Shown: in pieces, positions 20,910 to 31,481 of the stretch
Numbering within the stretch: position 1 is the stretch's first letter
Layout of the letters: each line of letters starts with the position of its first letter
Source of the DNA: Spizellomyces punctatus DAOM BR117
Taxonomy: Eukaryota > Chytridiomycota > Chytridiomycetes > Spizellomycetales > Spizellomycetaceae
Direction: 5' to 3'
NCBI RefSeq assembly: GCF_000182565.1
Contig: NW_015971541.1
Coordinates: forward strand, 649,066-713,065
DNA: 64,000 bases
Position numbers and translations under genes: made by a program
Notes under the pieces: model-generated
Database searches by the model: none
Told to the model about the DNA's origin: nothing
Seen by the model: the letters and a program-made list of their open reading frames with translations, nothing else

Positions 20910-21422
20910 TATTGAAACTTAGCGCTTGGAACACTGATTTCCCGTGTAGAAATCACTTCTGAAAGGCCTAGTAATGCCTGTGGCCGCTAGTAAGACTTCT
21001 GGGTGCAGTAACTTGTGGGATAACACGCTTGTATTAATCCAGAGACGTTCAAAAGTCCCCTTTATATAACCCAGTACATTCTCCAGCCTCCCTCTGCCTT
21101 TGTTTACTGTTTACATGCTTCAGCCCACTTGTTTACATGCTCAGCCATGCTCAGCAGTGCTCAGCAGCTTCAGCCATGCCTTGGCAAACATTACCTAAAG
21201 ATCTAGATCACCACAAACCTTCCAGACCTTCTAAGAGTGCTTACATGATGCTTTACCCCTTTAAATCATTCCCACACGCATCTGTTATCATTCTGATTAC
21301 TCTAAGTCCAATTCCCCACGTTGTAACTTAGCCAAATCAGATGTGAACTGTCTAATGATATTTCAGCATGATCTCACATGATGTATAGATCATACAGCAT
21401 GGTTTAAGCATGAATCTCAACA
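20910..21422 (-). repeat. LTR (5' type) of copia copy 3
   Basis: This 513-bp LTR is followed by CTACA. It shares variants with the LTR at 26191-26701 (the AGCACTCTTAG site, a CACTGCTGAGCATGG repeat form), its inferred original partner. Confidence 0.9.
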
Positions 21423-21745
21423 CTACACCCTTGAGCTTCCCAGCACCATGAAGATCCACTAAGTATTCCATGTAAGACTTCTCAAACCCTACTTGGACCC
21501 CACTGAGCACTTCCCTACCAGATCAGTTACCCCTGAACCAGAGCCCATCCTGCAGCAAGGAGAACACTACTGGGAAGCTGAGAAGATGCTTGAGATGAAC
21601 ACCAGAAGGAAAAAGAAGCTTTAACTTATCAAGTGGAAAGGATATCCATCTTCTCAGAACACATGGGAACCAGAAGAGAATCTCCTTCCCCATGGTAAAG
21701 ATCTCTTGAAGGAGTTCCTAGCTCAGAAGGGACCTTTATCTTAAA
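21423..21745 (+). pseudogene. Gypsy integrase C-terminus with chromodomain (fragment)
   Basis: The plus-strand frame reads TLELPSTMKIH, then VFHVRLLKPYLDP, the usual chromovirus integrase tail. A chromodomain remnant with [18 protein letters not shown] follows. Two TAA codons interrupt the frame (one after MKIH, one before LIKWKGY). Its first codons continue, through the CTACA duplication, the integrase truncated at 26702 on the other strand, so it is the displaced end of that gypsy element. Confidence 0.85.
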
Positions 21746-21754
21746 GTGGGGGAG
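21743..21754 (+). promoter_or_regulatory. Gypsy polypurine tract
   Basis: AAAGTGGGGGAG lies immediately before the LTR start TGTGACAG and is the expected plus-strand priming site. Confidence 0.75.
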
Positions 21755-22217
21755 TGTGACAGAATTCTTCTGTCAGATACTTTGCATGTAATTACCAGAG
21801 TAGTAGTGTAGCTAGGTGTGCACAGTAGTCTAGTTTGGACTTCAAAATTTTCACTGTTAACCTATAGTAGTCTAAAAATAGGCAGGGCATGTTTCTGAAA
21901 CAAATGAGTAGTAGGGAGGCATGTCTGACTGCCTGGATCATGCCTGTGATACTTCCTGTGATACATTTATTTGCATGCTGAATTTAGAGACTGGGCTGTG
22001 CTGATATATTTGTGTACATCAGCCAGGTGTATCAGCCTCTCTGTTATTGGTTCCAGATAGGGTAAATGGTTAGACACTGCCTTGGCATTTTCTTGGCATT
22101 TTTATCTATTAAAAGGGGTGCTTTCACACCCCACTCAATAACAACCAGCCTTGCTCTCAAGTATTTTCTTTCCCCTTTGTCTTCTTGTCCCTGCTGCTAT
22201 TGTTATAAGTCCTTACA
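21755..22217 (+). repeat. 3' LTR of the gypsy element
   Basis: About 463 bp, beginning TGTGACAG directly after the polypurine tract and ending CCTTACA. Related, diverged copies lie at 15419-15828 and, on the minus strand, 31352-31481. Confidence 0.75.
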
Positions 22218-22487
22218 CTGGTAATAATGAAGGACATGGAGCTCCATCAGATGGATGCCAGGGCAGCATTTCTGAAGGTGCATCAATAAAGATATATCCA
22301 TGGACTAACCAGAAAGCTTTGAGAATCAAGAGATGCAACCAAGCTTAGCTACTGATGGGCTCAGTGTGGCTATATTAGGCTGCACTATGCAACCTAGCTG
22401 TGGTTGTTGCTATTATGGGTTTTAAGTGGTTTTCCCTACAGATTGTCATGCAGAATATATATAGGGTGTTCCTCCAGACTTCTGTGC
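22218..22487 (+). pseudogene. Copia reverse-transcriptase relic
   Basis: At about 22228-22330 the frame MKDMELHQMDARAAFLK, then with a shift IKIYPWTNQKAL, mirrors the reverse-transcriptase stretch [18 protein letters not shown] of copia element 2. It is eroded and interrupted. The remainder up to 22487 is unassigned. Confidence 0.7.
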
Positions 22488-23000
22488 TGTTGAGATTGAG
22501 GCTTAAACCACGCTGTATGATCTATAAATCATGTGAGATCATGCTGGGATGTCATTAGACAGTTCACATCTGATTTGGCTAAGTTACAACGTGGGGAATT
22601 GGACTTAGAGTAATCAGAATGATCACAGACGCGTGTGTGAATGATTTAAAGGGGTAAATCATCATGTAAGCGCTCCTAGAAGGTCTGGAAGGTTTGTGAT
22701 GATCTAGATCTTCAGGTAATGTTTGCCAAGGCATGGCTGAAGCTGCTGAGCATTGCTGAGCATGGCTGAGCATGCAAACAAGTGGGCTGAAGCATGTAAA
22801 CAGTAAACAAAGGCAGAGGGAGGCTGGAGAATGTACTGGGTTATATAAAGGGGACTTTTGAACGTCTCTGGATTAATACAAGCGTGTTATCCCACAAATT
22901 ACTGCACCCAGAAGTCTTACTAGCGGCCACAGGCATTACTAGGCCTTTCAGAAGTGATTTCTACATGGGAAATCAGTGTTCCAAGCGCTAAGTTTCAATA
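22488..23000 (+). repeat. LTR (5' type) of copia copy 4
   Basis: This is a 513-bp LTR, TGTTGAG...TTTCAATA, followed at once by the primer site. Its left flank TGTGC (22483-22487) is the reverse complement of GCACA at 16227-16231, and its sequence variants match LTR 16232-16743. Confidence 0.9.
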
Positions 23001-23014
23001 GGTTATGAGCCCTG
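23001..23014 (+). promoter_or_regulatory. Primer binding site of copia copy 4
   Basis: GGTTATGAGCCCTG follows the LTR without a spacer and is complementary to the initiator tRNA-Met anticodon stem-loop. Confidence 0.8.
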
Positions 23015-23179
23015 ATAGCTATCACTGATATTTTCCTGCTTCAAATCTCTTTTCTGATGGCCACACCATCTTCCTGACGGACCTATCCTCTTCCCAACCT
23101 CATATTTGGACCACCTACCATACGAGGATGATTTCACCTCTTCCCCAACAACAAATCCACTCACCAAATCAGCTCAGAC

Positions 23180-26100
23180 ATGTCAAACACGGACTTGGAC
23201 ACCAAACTCATGATGGAAAAGTTCAATGGCATGAACTACCACCTCTGGAAGTTCAAAATGACGATGTTGCTGAAGGAAAAGGGGCTGTGGGGTGTGATTG
23301 AGGGGGATCAGAGCATGGAGGGAACCTCTGAAAAGGATTGGAGGAGAAAGGATGAGTGGGCAATGGCAGTAATTGCTCTGTCACTGAGTGATGCCCAACT
23401 CATGCATGTACAGACCGCTGTAACTGCAAAAGAGGCCTGGTTAAAGCTCAGTGACATCCACCAAAGGAAGGGAATTGCCAGTAGGCTCTATCTAAGGAGG
23501 AAATTACTCACTCTGAAGATGGAAGACGGCACTGGGGGCATGTTGGGACGCATAAACATGGTCAGGACAATGGCTCAGCAGTTGGAGGCCATTGGGGCGC
23601 CAGTCAGTGAAGAAGACCAAGTCATCACCCTACTCTACAGCCTACCAGAGAGTTATGAACAGCTGGTGGTGTCTTTGGAGGCCAGGAGTGATTCTCTGAC
23701 GCTGGAATTCCTCACATCACGGCTTTTGCATGAAGAAACACGCAGGAAGGAAGCTGGGAGTGAAGGAGATAGCAAAGGGAAGGCCTTTTTCAGCAGGGAT
23801 GGTGGGCAGAAGGTTGGCAAGCATGGTGGGACCAAGAAGATAGCAGGGAAGTGCTTCTATTGCAACAAGAAGGGTCACTTCAAGAAGGACTGCAGGAAGT
23901 TTCTGGCGGACACCAAACAACAAGCCAATCAAGCCAGCACCAGTCAGGCAACTCAGAATGAGTTCCTATTCTTTGCTCAGTCGGAAGATGACACCAAAAC
24001 CTCTCAGGGAGCAGTCTGGTGGATTGTGGACTCGGGTGCCTCACAGCACATGTCACACAGGAAGGATTGGATGACCAATTACATGGAGATGTCACCAATT
24101 CAAGTCCATCTGGCAGACAACAGAACAGTTCAGGCAATAGGGAAGGGCCAGATCACACTTGAGACAGGCAGAAACCGATTCTGTACCCCTCAGAGACATG
24201 TGGTTTGTTCCCAAGCTTGAAAAGAATTTGTTTTCAGTAAGAAGAGCCACTGAAAACGGTGCCAAAGTTGAGTTTGGCAGCAAGGGATGCTGTATCAAGA
24301 CTTCAGATGGCCAGGAAGCAATCCAGGGAACTCTAGGCGGCGGTCTATACATGTTTCATGCAAAAGAACATGCAAACATAGCCTCTGGAATGAGTTTGGA
24401 CCTCTGGCATTGCAGGTTAGGACACCTGAACGTCAACAGCATCAAAATCTTGGCTAGGAACCAGCTGGGAAGCGTCCTGGAGGTCAAGAATCACACAGAA
24501 ACATCACCATGTGAAGCCTGTGCCATTGGAAAGATCACCAGGTGTCCCCTTTCAAAGGGAGAAGCAGCTAGAGCGGCTCTACTGCTGGGGGTGGTTCACA
24601 GTGATGTGTGTGGGCCCATGAAGACACCAAGTCATGGTGGGGCAAAGTACTTTGTCACATTCATTGATGACAAGTCAAGGATGACGGCAGTTTATCTTCT
24701 GAAGGAGAAGAGTGAGGTTCTCAGCAAATTCAAGGAGTTTGAGGCCTGGGCAACCAACTTCACGGGGCAGAAGATCAAAACTCTCAGATCAGACAATGGG
24801 GGAGAGTATGTGGGCGAAGAATTCAAGAAATTCTGCAAGCAGAAGGGAATTCAGCAGCAATTCAGCACCCCCTACACACCAGAGCAGAATGGTGTTGCTG
24901 AGAGGATGAACAGGACGCTGGTGGAAATGGGAAGGTGCATGCTGCACCACAGTGGACTCAGCTACAAGTTCTGGGGCAAGGCAATCATGACAGCGGTCTA
25001 TCTCAGGAACAGGAGCCCCACTGCAGCACTCAGCAACCAATCAACACCATTTCAAGAGTTTACAGGCAGTAAACCAGATCTCCAGCACCTCAGAGTGTTT
25101 GGCTGCATGGCCTACACTCATATTCCAAAAGAAAAGCGGTCAAAACTTGATGAGAAGGCCAAGAAGGCAGTCATGGTCGGCTCCAGCACTCAGAGTAAGG
25201 CCTACAGATTGTGGGTACCTGAGATGAACCAAGTTGTCATGTCAAGGGATGTCATCTTTGATGAAAACTTGATGTGGAGCACTCAGCAGCAACTGCAGAG
25301 TGTACCACAGCAAGACCAAGAGCTACAGATGCCTCTGGGAGGGGAGCCTTCATTCTTGGATGACCAAGAAGGGCTAGGGACAGTTCAAGAGACTCAGAGA
25401 CCATCTAGCATCACTCCAGACAACTCTTCAGCATCAGAAGATGATGGGGACGACTTCCAGGATGCTGAGGAAGTGCCAGAACTCAGCAGGAAGAGTGCCA
25501 GATTTCACAAACCACCGGGAGAGTGGTGGATTGCAAAGCCAACTCAGTCAAATCTGGCTTTTGCCTTCACCATTGGGGAAGTTCCACAGGAAGAACCCAG
25601 CACTCTGGCTGAAGCTAGGACCAGACATGTTGCCAAACAGTGGGAGGTGGCTGTCAAAGCAGAATATGACTCTCTGATGGAGAATCAGACATGGGACTTA
25701 GTCAAACTACCACCAGGAAGATCCACAGTTGGCTGCAAGTGGGTTTTCAAGCTAAAACTCAAGTCAGATGGCTCTGTAGAGTGCTACAAGGCCAGACTGG
25801 TAGCCAAAGGATACTCCCAAGTTCAAGGACTGGACTACAAGGAAACATTTGCCCCAGTAGTCAAGTTTGCAACCATCAGGATGGTCCTGACACTAGCAGC
25901 CATGAAGGACATGGAGATTCACCAAATGGATGTCAAAACAGCATTCTTGAATGGGACCATTGAGGAGGACATCTACATGGACCAACCAAAAGGCTTCACC
26001 ACGGCAAAAGGACTTGTCTGCAAGCTAAAGAAGAGTTTGTATGGGTTAAAGCAAGCTCCAAGAGCCTGGAACAAAGTCATTGATGGGCACTCAAAGAACT

Positions 26101-26205
26101 TGGCTTTGAAAGGTGTGAATCAGACCACGGGCTGTACATCAACAAGAAGATGGGCGTCCACCTTATCCTGTATGTGGATGATCTTATTCTTGTTGAGATT
26201 CAGGC
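23180..26205 (+). pseudogene. Copia gag-pol, frameshifted and 3'-truncated (copy 4)
   Basis: Gag, CCHC and protease (VDSGASQHM) lie on 23180-24220. After the shared one-base insertion (CCCC near 24186), the integrase HHCC/DDE and reverse transcriptase continue on the frame 24159-26261. An additional frame change occurs around 26090: the text departs from the family after NKVIDG, while the YVDDL codons lie in another frame just before the LTR. Everything after reverse-transcriptase motif YVDDLIL is absent. It cannot make RNase H. Confidence 0.87.
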
Positions 26206-26701
26206 TTAAAACACGCTGTATGATCTATAAATCATGTGAGATCATGCTGGGATGTAATTAGACAGTTCACATCTGATTTGGCTAAGTTACAACGTGGGGA
26301 ATTGGACTTAGAGTAATCAGAATGATCACAGACACGTGTGGAATGATTTAAAGGGGTAAATCATCATGTAAGCACTCTTAGAAGGTCTGGAAGGTTTGTG
26401 ATGATCTAGATCTTCAGGTAATGTTTGCCAAGGCATGGCTGAAGCTGCTGAGCACTGCTGAGCATGGCTGAGCATGTAAACAAGTGGGCTGAAGCATGTA
26501 AACAGTAAACAAAGGCGGAGGGAGGCTGGAGAATGTACTGGGTTATATAAAGGGGACTTTTGAACGTCTCTGGATTAATACAAGCGTGTTATCCCACAAG
26601 TTACTGCACCCAGAAGTCTTACTAGCGGCCACAGGCATTACTAGGCCTTTCAGAAGTGATTTCTACATGGGAAATCAGTGTTCCAAGCGCTAAGTTCAAT
26701 A
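26191..26701 (+). repeat. LTR (3' type) joined to truncated copia copy 4
   Basis: This 511-bp LTR ends TTCAATA and is followed by TGTAG (26702-26706), the reverse complement of the CTACA after the LTR at 21422. It is also the closest relative in the window of the solo LTR at 31482-31993 (shared TTAAAAC, GATGTAATTAG and ACACGTGTGGAATG variants). Confidence 0.9.
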
Positions 26702-29700
26702 TGTAGTTGTGAAATGGGTCCTTGTCCTTGATTCTGTAGGGTGAAAGCCAGGGGTGAAGAAGTTTCTGACCTGGTCTCTGGGCTTCATCTTCTGGGGTGA
26801 TGTCTTCTCTGGAGAGCCAGAGCCAGACTTTGGAGCCTATGGGATAACTTGGGGCAGTTCTGAGATTTTTGTTGGCTTGCTGGGCTTGCATTTCCTGAGC
26901 CAGTGCCATGTTATCCTGGGCTACTTGAAGTAGTTGTTGGAGGCACTGGTGGAAGTCTGTTGCCCCAGGATCACTACTTTCTCCTGATGGTGCTGCTGGG
27001 GTCCTAGGATGCTGGCCATTCTCCAAGTAGGATGGTGTAAAGCCTGTGGTTTCTGGAATGTTGTTGTTGTAGGCAAACTCAGGAAATGGGAGAAGATCTT
27101 CCCAATTCTTCATATTGTACTCCAGGAAAGCTCTCCGGTAGATCTTCAAAGTCTTGATGGTTCTCTCTGCTTGTCCATTGGTCTGCTGGTGTCTTGCAGT
27201 GGCTAGGAGGATGTTGCAGCCTAAGAGTTTCAGGAGGCCATGGTGCTTGAAGATATGCTTCAAGAAGAGCAGGGCCAGGTCTTTGGCTGAGGCTCTGGTG
27301 GTAGTGGGGATGAAGTGGCCTCTCTTAGACAATCTGTCCACAATGACAAAGATGGCATTGTGGCCAGAGGAAGTCATGGGTAGGTCAGGGATCAGGTCAA
27401 TAGAGATCTGGCTCCATCTGGTCTTGGGTACTGAGAGGAACTGCAGCAAGCCTGCTGGTGGTTGCTGACTAGGTTTGCTTCTCTGGCAGGAATCACAAGA
27501 CTTGACATACTTCTTGATGTCCTTGTACATCCTTGGCCAGTAGTAATGCCTTGCTAGGGCATCATGGGTCTTGGTGATGCCAAAGTGTCCAGCATGCTGA
27601 GTGTCATGGGTTTCTTGGAGTAGGCTCAACCTTAGGTCTTGGTCACTGGGGACAAAGATCCTATCTGAAAGTAGAGCAACCCATCTCATGTCTGAGGTAC
27701 TTGAGCCTTTGTGCTGATCTTGTGGTCTCTTGGGGTCATCCAAAGCTTGGATGAGCTCTTGAAGTTCTGGATCTTCTGTGGTACTGGTCTTCAATCTCTC
27801 TTGAAGGGTACTGGTGGTGTGGGTCACAGCATTCAACTCTGCTGTCACCAAGGCCTTGCTTGCCCTTGATGCATCTTGGGGCCAGGTCTGGTCTTCTAGA
27901 CAGGATGTCTGCCACTGTGTGGAGTCTTCCTGGGCCATAACCAATCTCAAAGTCAAAAGATTGGAAGTTCATGACCCATCTGGCTTGTCTTCTGGTCAAG
28001 AAGGGCTGGTTCTGTAGCCACTTGAGGGACTGGTGGTCTGAGATAACTTTGAATGGGGTTCCTTCCAGGTAGGGCCTCCAAACTCTGAGGGCATCATGGA
28101 TGGCTAACAGCTCTTGTTCTCTGGTGTCATATCTGGTCTCTGCTGGGGCCATCTTCCTGGAGTGGTAGGCAACTGGTCCATGCCTTTCCCATCATCCTGT
28201 CCAAGCCATGCTCCAACTGCATAGCCTGAGGCATCAGGGAAGACAGTGGTAGGCAAGGCTGGGTCAAAAGGTCTGAGTACAGGGGCTTTGGTGACCATAT
28301 CCTTCAGCTGCTGAAAAGCTTTCTCCTGAGGTTCAGACCAGGTCCAGGGCTTGTCATTTCTCAACAGGTCTGTCAATGGTGCAGCTTGCTCTGCCAGGTC
28401 CTTCAGAAAGCTATGGAAGTAGTTCACCAGGCCCATGAACTGTCTGACTTCAGTGACACTCTGAGGGGTGGGCCATTCTTGAACAGTCTGCACTTTCTTG
28501 GGGTCAAGCTTGACTCCTTCATGTGAGACTACATGGCCAAGAAACTCTACTTCTTGCTTGAAGAACTGGCACTTGCTGGGGTTGGCATACAGCTTGTTCT
28601 GCCTGAGGGCTTGCAGAACCTGCTTGAGGTGGTCCAGGTGATCTTCTGGGGTCTTGGAGTAGATGAGGATGTCATCTAGGTAGACAATAACAAAGATGTC
28701 CAAGAAGGGTCTAAGGACATCATTCATCAAAGTCATGAAAGTGGCTGGGGCATTGGTCATTCCAAAGGACATGACCAGGAACTCAAAGTGACCATATCTG
28801 GTTCTGAAGGCTGTCTTGGGGATGTCTTCTGGGTGGACTCTGATCTGGTAATAGCCTGACTTCAGATCTAGCTTGGTAAACACCTGGGCTCCATTCAGCC
28901 TATCCATCAGCTCATCAATCCTAGGGAGGGGATATCTGTTCTTGATGGTGATTTTATTTAGAGCCCTGTAGTCCACACACATCCTCAAAGAACCTTCTTT
29001 CTTCTTAACAAAGAGGATAGGTGCTCCAAATGGGCTCTTGGATGGTCTGATGTGGCCTGCCTCCAGAAGCTCTGAAAGCTGCTTCCTCAGTTCTTCTAAC
29101 TCCAAAGAAGAGAGGTGGTAGGTTGGTCTCCAGGGGGTCTGGTTGGGGTCACTGAGTTCAATTCTGTGATCTACTGATCTCTCAGGGGGAAGTCCTGGGG
29201 GAAGCTCTTCAGCAAAGACATCTTGATAGTTTTCAAGAAGCTTGGTGACTTTGGAATCCATGGTGTCTGGAGGGGTGCTGGTATCTTGAGGGTTCTTGAG
29301 ATACACAGCAAAAGCTGTTGCTGTCCTCTTCTTCAGTGTTCTGGCCAACATCTTTGCTGATACCATGGTGATAAGATTGGACTTCTGGGATTTGTTGGAA
29401 GAGCTGGCCTGCTTAACAAACCATCTGACTCTAGGGTGCTGGGAGGTCTCAAAGGTGATGGTTCCCTTCTGGTAGTTGATACTGGGGTTCCTCCAAGCAA
29501 ACCAGGGAACTCCTAAGATTATATCAAACTTCACAGGTGCCACTATGAAATCAGATATCTCAGAGTAGGTGCCAACAGAGTACTGTAGGCTTTTAACAAA
29601 GCCAGTTCCTGGGTACTTCTTGTTGTCTGCCATGGTGATCTCAGCTCCTGCCAGGGGCTCTACAGTAAGCTGTGCCTTACTCACAAAGTCTTGAGAGATA

Positions 29701-31175
29701 TAGAACTGGTCAGCTCCATTGTGCAAGAGGATGGTGACTGGGATGCCTTGAGCTGAGCCCTTGACAATGAGGAGGTGGTTCCTGGGGATAGCTGTTCCTG
29801 GGGTCCTGCCCAAAGAATATGGGGCAACTTCTGGTTCCTGGGGCACTGGGCAGTTCTGGGTTTCTTGGGTTTTACTGGTGTTCTGGGGTGTCCTGGGTTT
29901 CTGGGTTTTTCTAGTGTCCTGGGTTCTCCCAGGGTTCTGGGATTCTCTGGTGTCCTGGGGGTTCTGGTGGTTCTGGGGTTCTGTGGTGTCTCTAGGCCTC
30001 TGAGGTTGTCTAGACTTCTTGGGTTCTCTGGTGTTCTGGGGGTTCTGGTGGTTCTGGGTAGTCTGGGGGTCCCCGGTCTTCTGGGTGTTCTGGGGCAGCT
30101 CCTTCAAGGAAAATCCTTGAATAGCCATAGTGCAGGGTGGTATAACAAGAGGGTCCAAAGTGTCAAAGGTTGTTGTAACAGGAGAGGGTACCATAGTGTT
30201 CAAATCAGGGTGCAGGTCCTTGGGGTCTTCCCCAGTAGAGGGTGGGACCCACTTCTCTACTGAGTCTCCTTGCCATTTCCCTGCTGAGGTTTCTTGAGGG
30301 GACAGAATGCTGCTATGTGTCCTGGTTTCCTGCACCTGAAGCAGGCTCCCTTCTTCCTGAGTTCAACCTTCTCAGCTTCAGTGAGTCTGTTGAGCTTGAG
30401 CTGGTTGGAGGTGCTGATGTTGTCAATCTCCATGGGTACCACTCCCATCTCTTGAGGCTTTGGGTTCCAGTGGAACTGGGGCTGGTTGGAACCATGGGTG
30501 TGCTTCCTACTGTAGGATTTGGTCCACTCTGTCTGCTACTGCTGCTGGTGTGGCCAGGTTGAGAGCTGATCCTGGGTTGAGTTCCAGCTGCTCTTGAACT
30601 CTGGGCTTGAGACCTCTGATAAACTTGTCCAACTTCTCAGCCTCAGACAAGTCATCAATCTCCAAGCAGAGGGTGCTAAACTTGGTGAGATATTCTTGAA
30701 CAGAGCCCATCTGCCTAAGCTTTGCTAATTGGTCTCTTGCAGACCTCATAGCATTGGCAGGGAGGAAGTAGGCTCTGAGGGCTGTCTTGAGTTCATCCCA
30801 GGTGGTGATTCTTCCAGGCTGACCTTCAGGGTGGCTCTTCACATGACTGTGCCACCAGACTTCAGCATACAGCTCCAGGTAGGTTGTGGCAACCATGAGT
30901 TGGGCTTGGGGTGACAGGTTGGTGGCTGCTTGGAAGTATTCTTTGATGATGTAGGTCCTAAGTTCTTGGACCTTCCTCTGCCCCTTGTAGGTCCTTAGCT
31001 TGCTCTGGAGGACTTTGACAAGGGTTGTCAACTCTGGCTGAGTCTTGGGGTGGGGTGCTGGAGCTGGCTGGCATGGTGAACTGCTGGAGTCTTGCTTGGT
31101 ACAGTTGTTCTTTGGCTGTGGTCTCATCCAAGTCAAGGATGGCCTGAAGAGGGCTTGCTCCTGGGGAGAACTCAT
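26702..31175 (-). pseudogene. Gypsy gag-pol, multiply disrupted
   Basis: Segments by position: gag (30507-31175, retrotransposon gag domain); CCHC knuckle [14 protein letters not shown] (frame 30257-30448); a long Pro/Gln/Thr-rich repeat (about 29840-30090); protease-like region (near 29720); reverse transcriptase with YLDDILIYS (28672-28690); RNase H (the [12 protein letters not shown] region and DHQSLKWLQ); integrase with an H2C2 finger ending CDSCQRSKPSQQP and the IDLIPDLP aspartate. Frameshifts separate gag from pol and divide RNase H near 28130 and 27850. The protease D-S/T-G is replaced (LLHNGADQF). About 20 residues holding the second integrase aspartate are deleted between HHGL and KLLG (near 27215-27235). 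The frame stops dead at the copia LTR at 26701. Confidence 0.87.
29840..30090 (-). repeat. Degenerate tandem repeat in gypsy gag-pol linker
   Basis: Imperfect repeats built on TTCTGGGGTGTTCTGG-like units (plus strand) encode a Pro/Gln/Asn/Thr-rich linker with recurring PQNT, HQNPQ and TRE/TQKT blocks between the knuckle and protease. Slippage expansion is the likely origin. Confidence 0.65.
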
Positions 31176-31251
31176 CTTGTAATTGCAATATTACTTGCAA
31201 TAGGGTACATTCACCAGCAGTGGATGCTAAGTGATAAATGGGAGTTGCATG

Positions 31252-31351
31252 NNNNNNNNNNNNNNNNNNNNNNNNNNNNNNNNNNNNNNNNNNNNNNNNN
31301 NNNNNNNNNNNNNNNNNNNNNNNNNNNNNNNNNNNNNNNNNNNNNNNNNNN
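31252..31351. other. Assembly gap (100 N)
   Basis: One hundred consecutive Ns lie between the gypsy 5' untranslated region and a piece of its 5' LTR. The true gap size is unknown; a collapsed LTR repeat is the likely cause. Confidence 0.99.
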
Positions 31352-31481
31352 GAACTTGGTTATTCTATTAGAGGGGGGGGGGGGTGTGGGAACACTCCCT
31401 TTTTATAGACAAAAATGCCAAGGCTTCAGTTTTATCTCTAACCAATGAAAAGACTTCTAAACTACTGAGTCACGATGTATC
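31352..31481 (-). repeat. Fragment of the gypsy 5' LTR
   Basis: The minus strand holds CCTTGGCATTTTTGTCTATA and nearby TATAAAAAGGGAGTG, matching the U3/TATA part of the LTR at 21755-22217. It also contains a run of 13 Gs (31369-31381). It is cut by the copia LTR at 31482. Confidence 0.65.

Larger units (their letters stand above)
16232..21422 (-). mobile_element. Copia 2-family element (copy 3), frameshifted, inversion-chimeric
   Basis: It has an LTR at each end (16232-16743 and 20910-21422), a primer site (20896-20909), a polypurine tract after 16743 and a gag-pol interior with a one-base insertion. The flanking pentamers do not match each other (GCACA left, CTACA right). Each matches the outer flank of the oppositely oriented copy at 22488-26701 instead, and the LTR variants pair the same way. 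The present unit is therefore best read as halves of two insertions joined by inversion. Confidence 0.88.
22488..26701 (+). mobile_element. Copia 2-family element (copy 4), internally deleted
   Basis: It has a 5' LTR (22488-23000), primer site (23001-23014), gag, integrase and part of reverse transcriptase. Then, directly after the YVDDLIL codons, comes an LTR (26191-26701). About 1 kb holding the end of reverse transcriptase, RNase H and the polypurine tract is missing. It lies opposite to copy 3 across a spacer of about 1.07 kb. Flanks are TGTGC (left) and TGTAG (right), reverse complements of the outer flanks of copy 3. Confidence 0.88.
26702..31481 (-). mobile_element. Ty3/gypsy chromovirus remnant (gag-pol part)
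   Basis: The minus strand carries gag, CCHC, protease, reverse transcriptase, RNase H and integrase in gypsy order. The missing integrase tail, chromodomain and 3' LTR lie at 21423-22217 in opposite orientation. The 5' LTR is reduced to a piece at 31352-31481 and is interrupted by the assembly gap and by a copia LTR. Multiple lesions make it non-autonomous. Confidence 0.88.

Noticed and set aside
16232-26701. Large palindrome as a possible replication or amplification origin
   Set aside because: The inverted symmetry is fully explained by two opposed copia copies with matching crossed target duplications.
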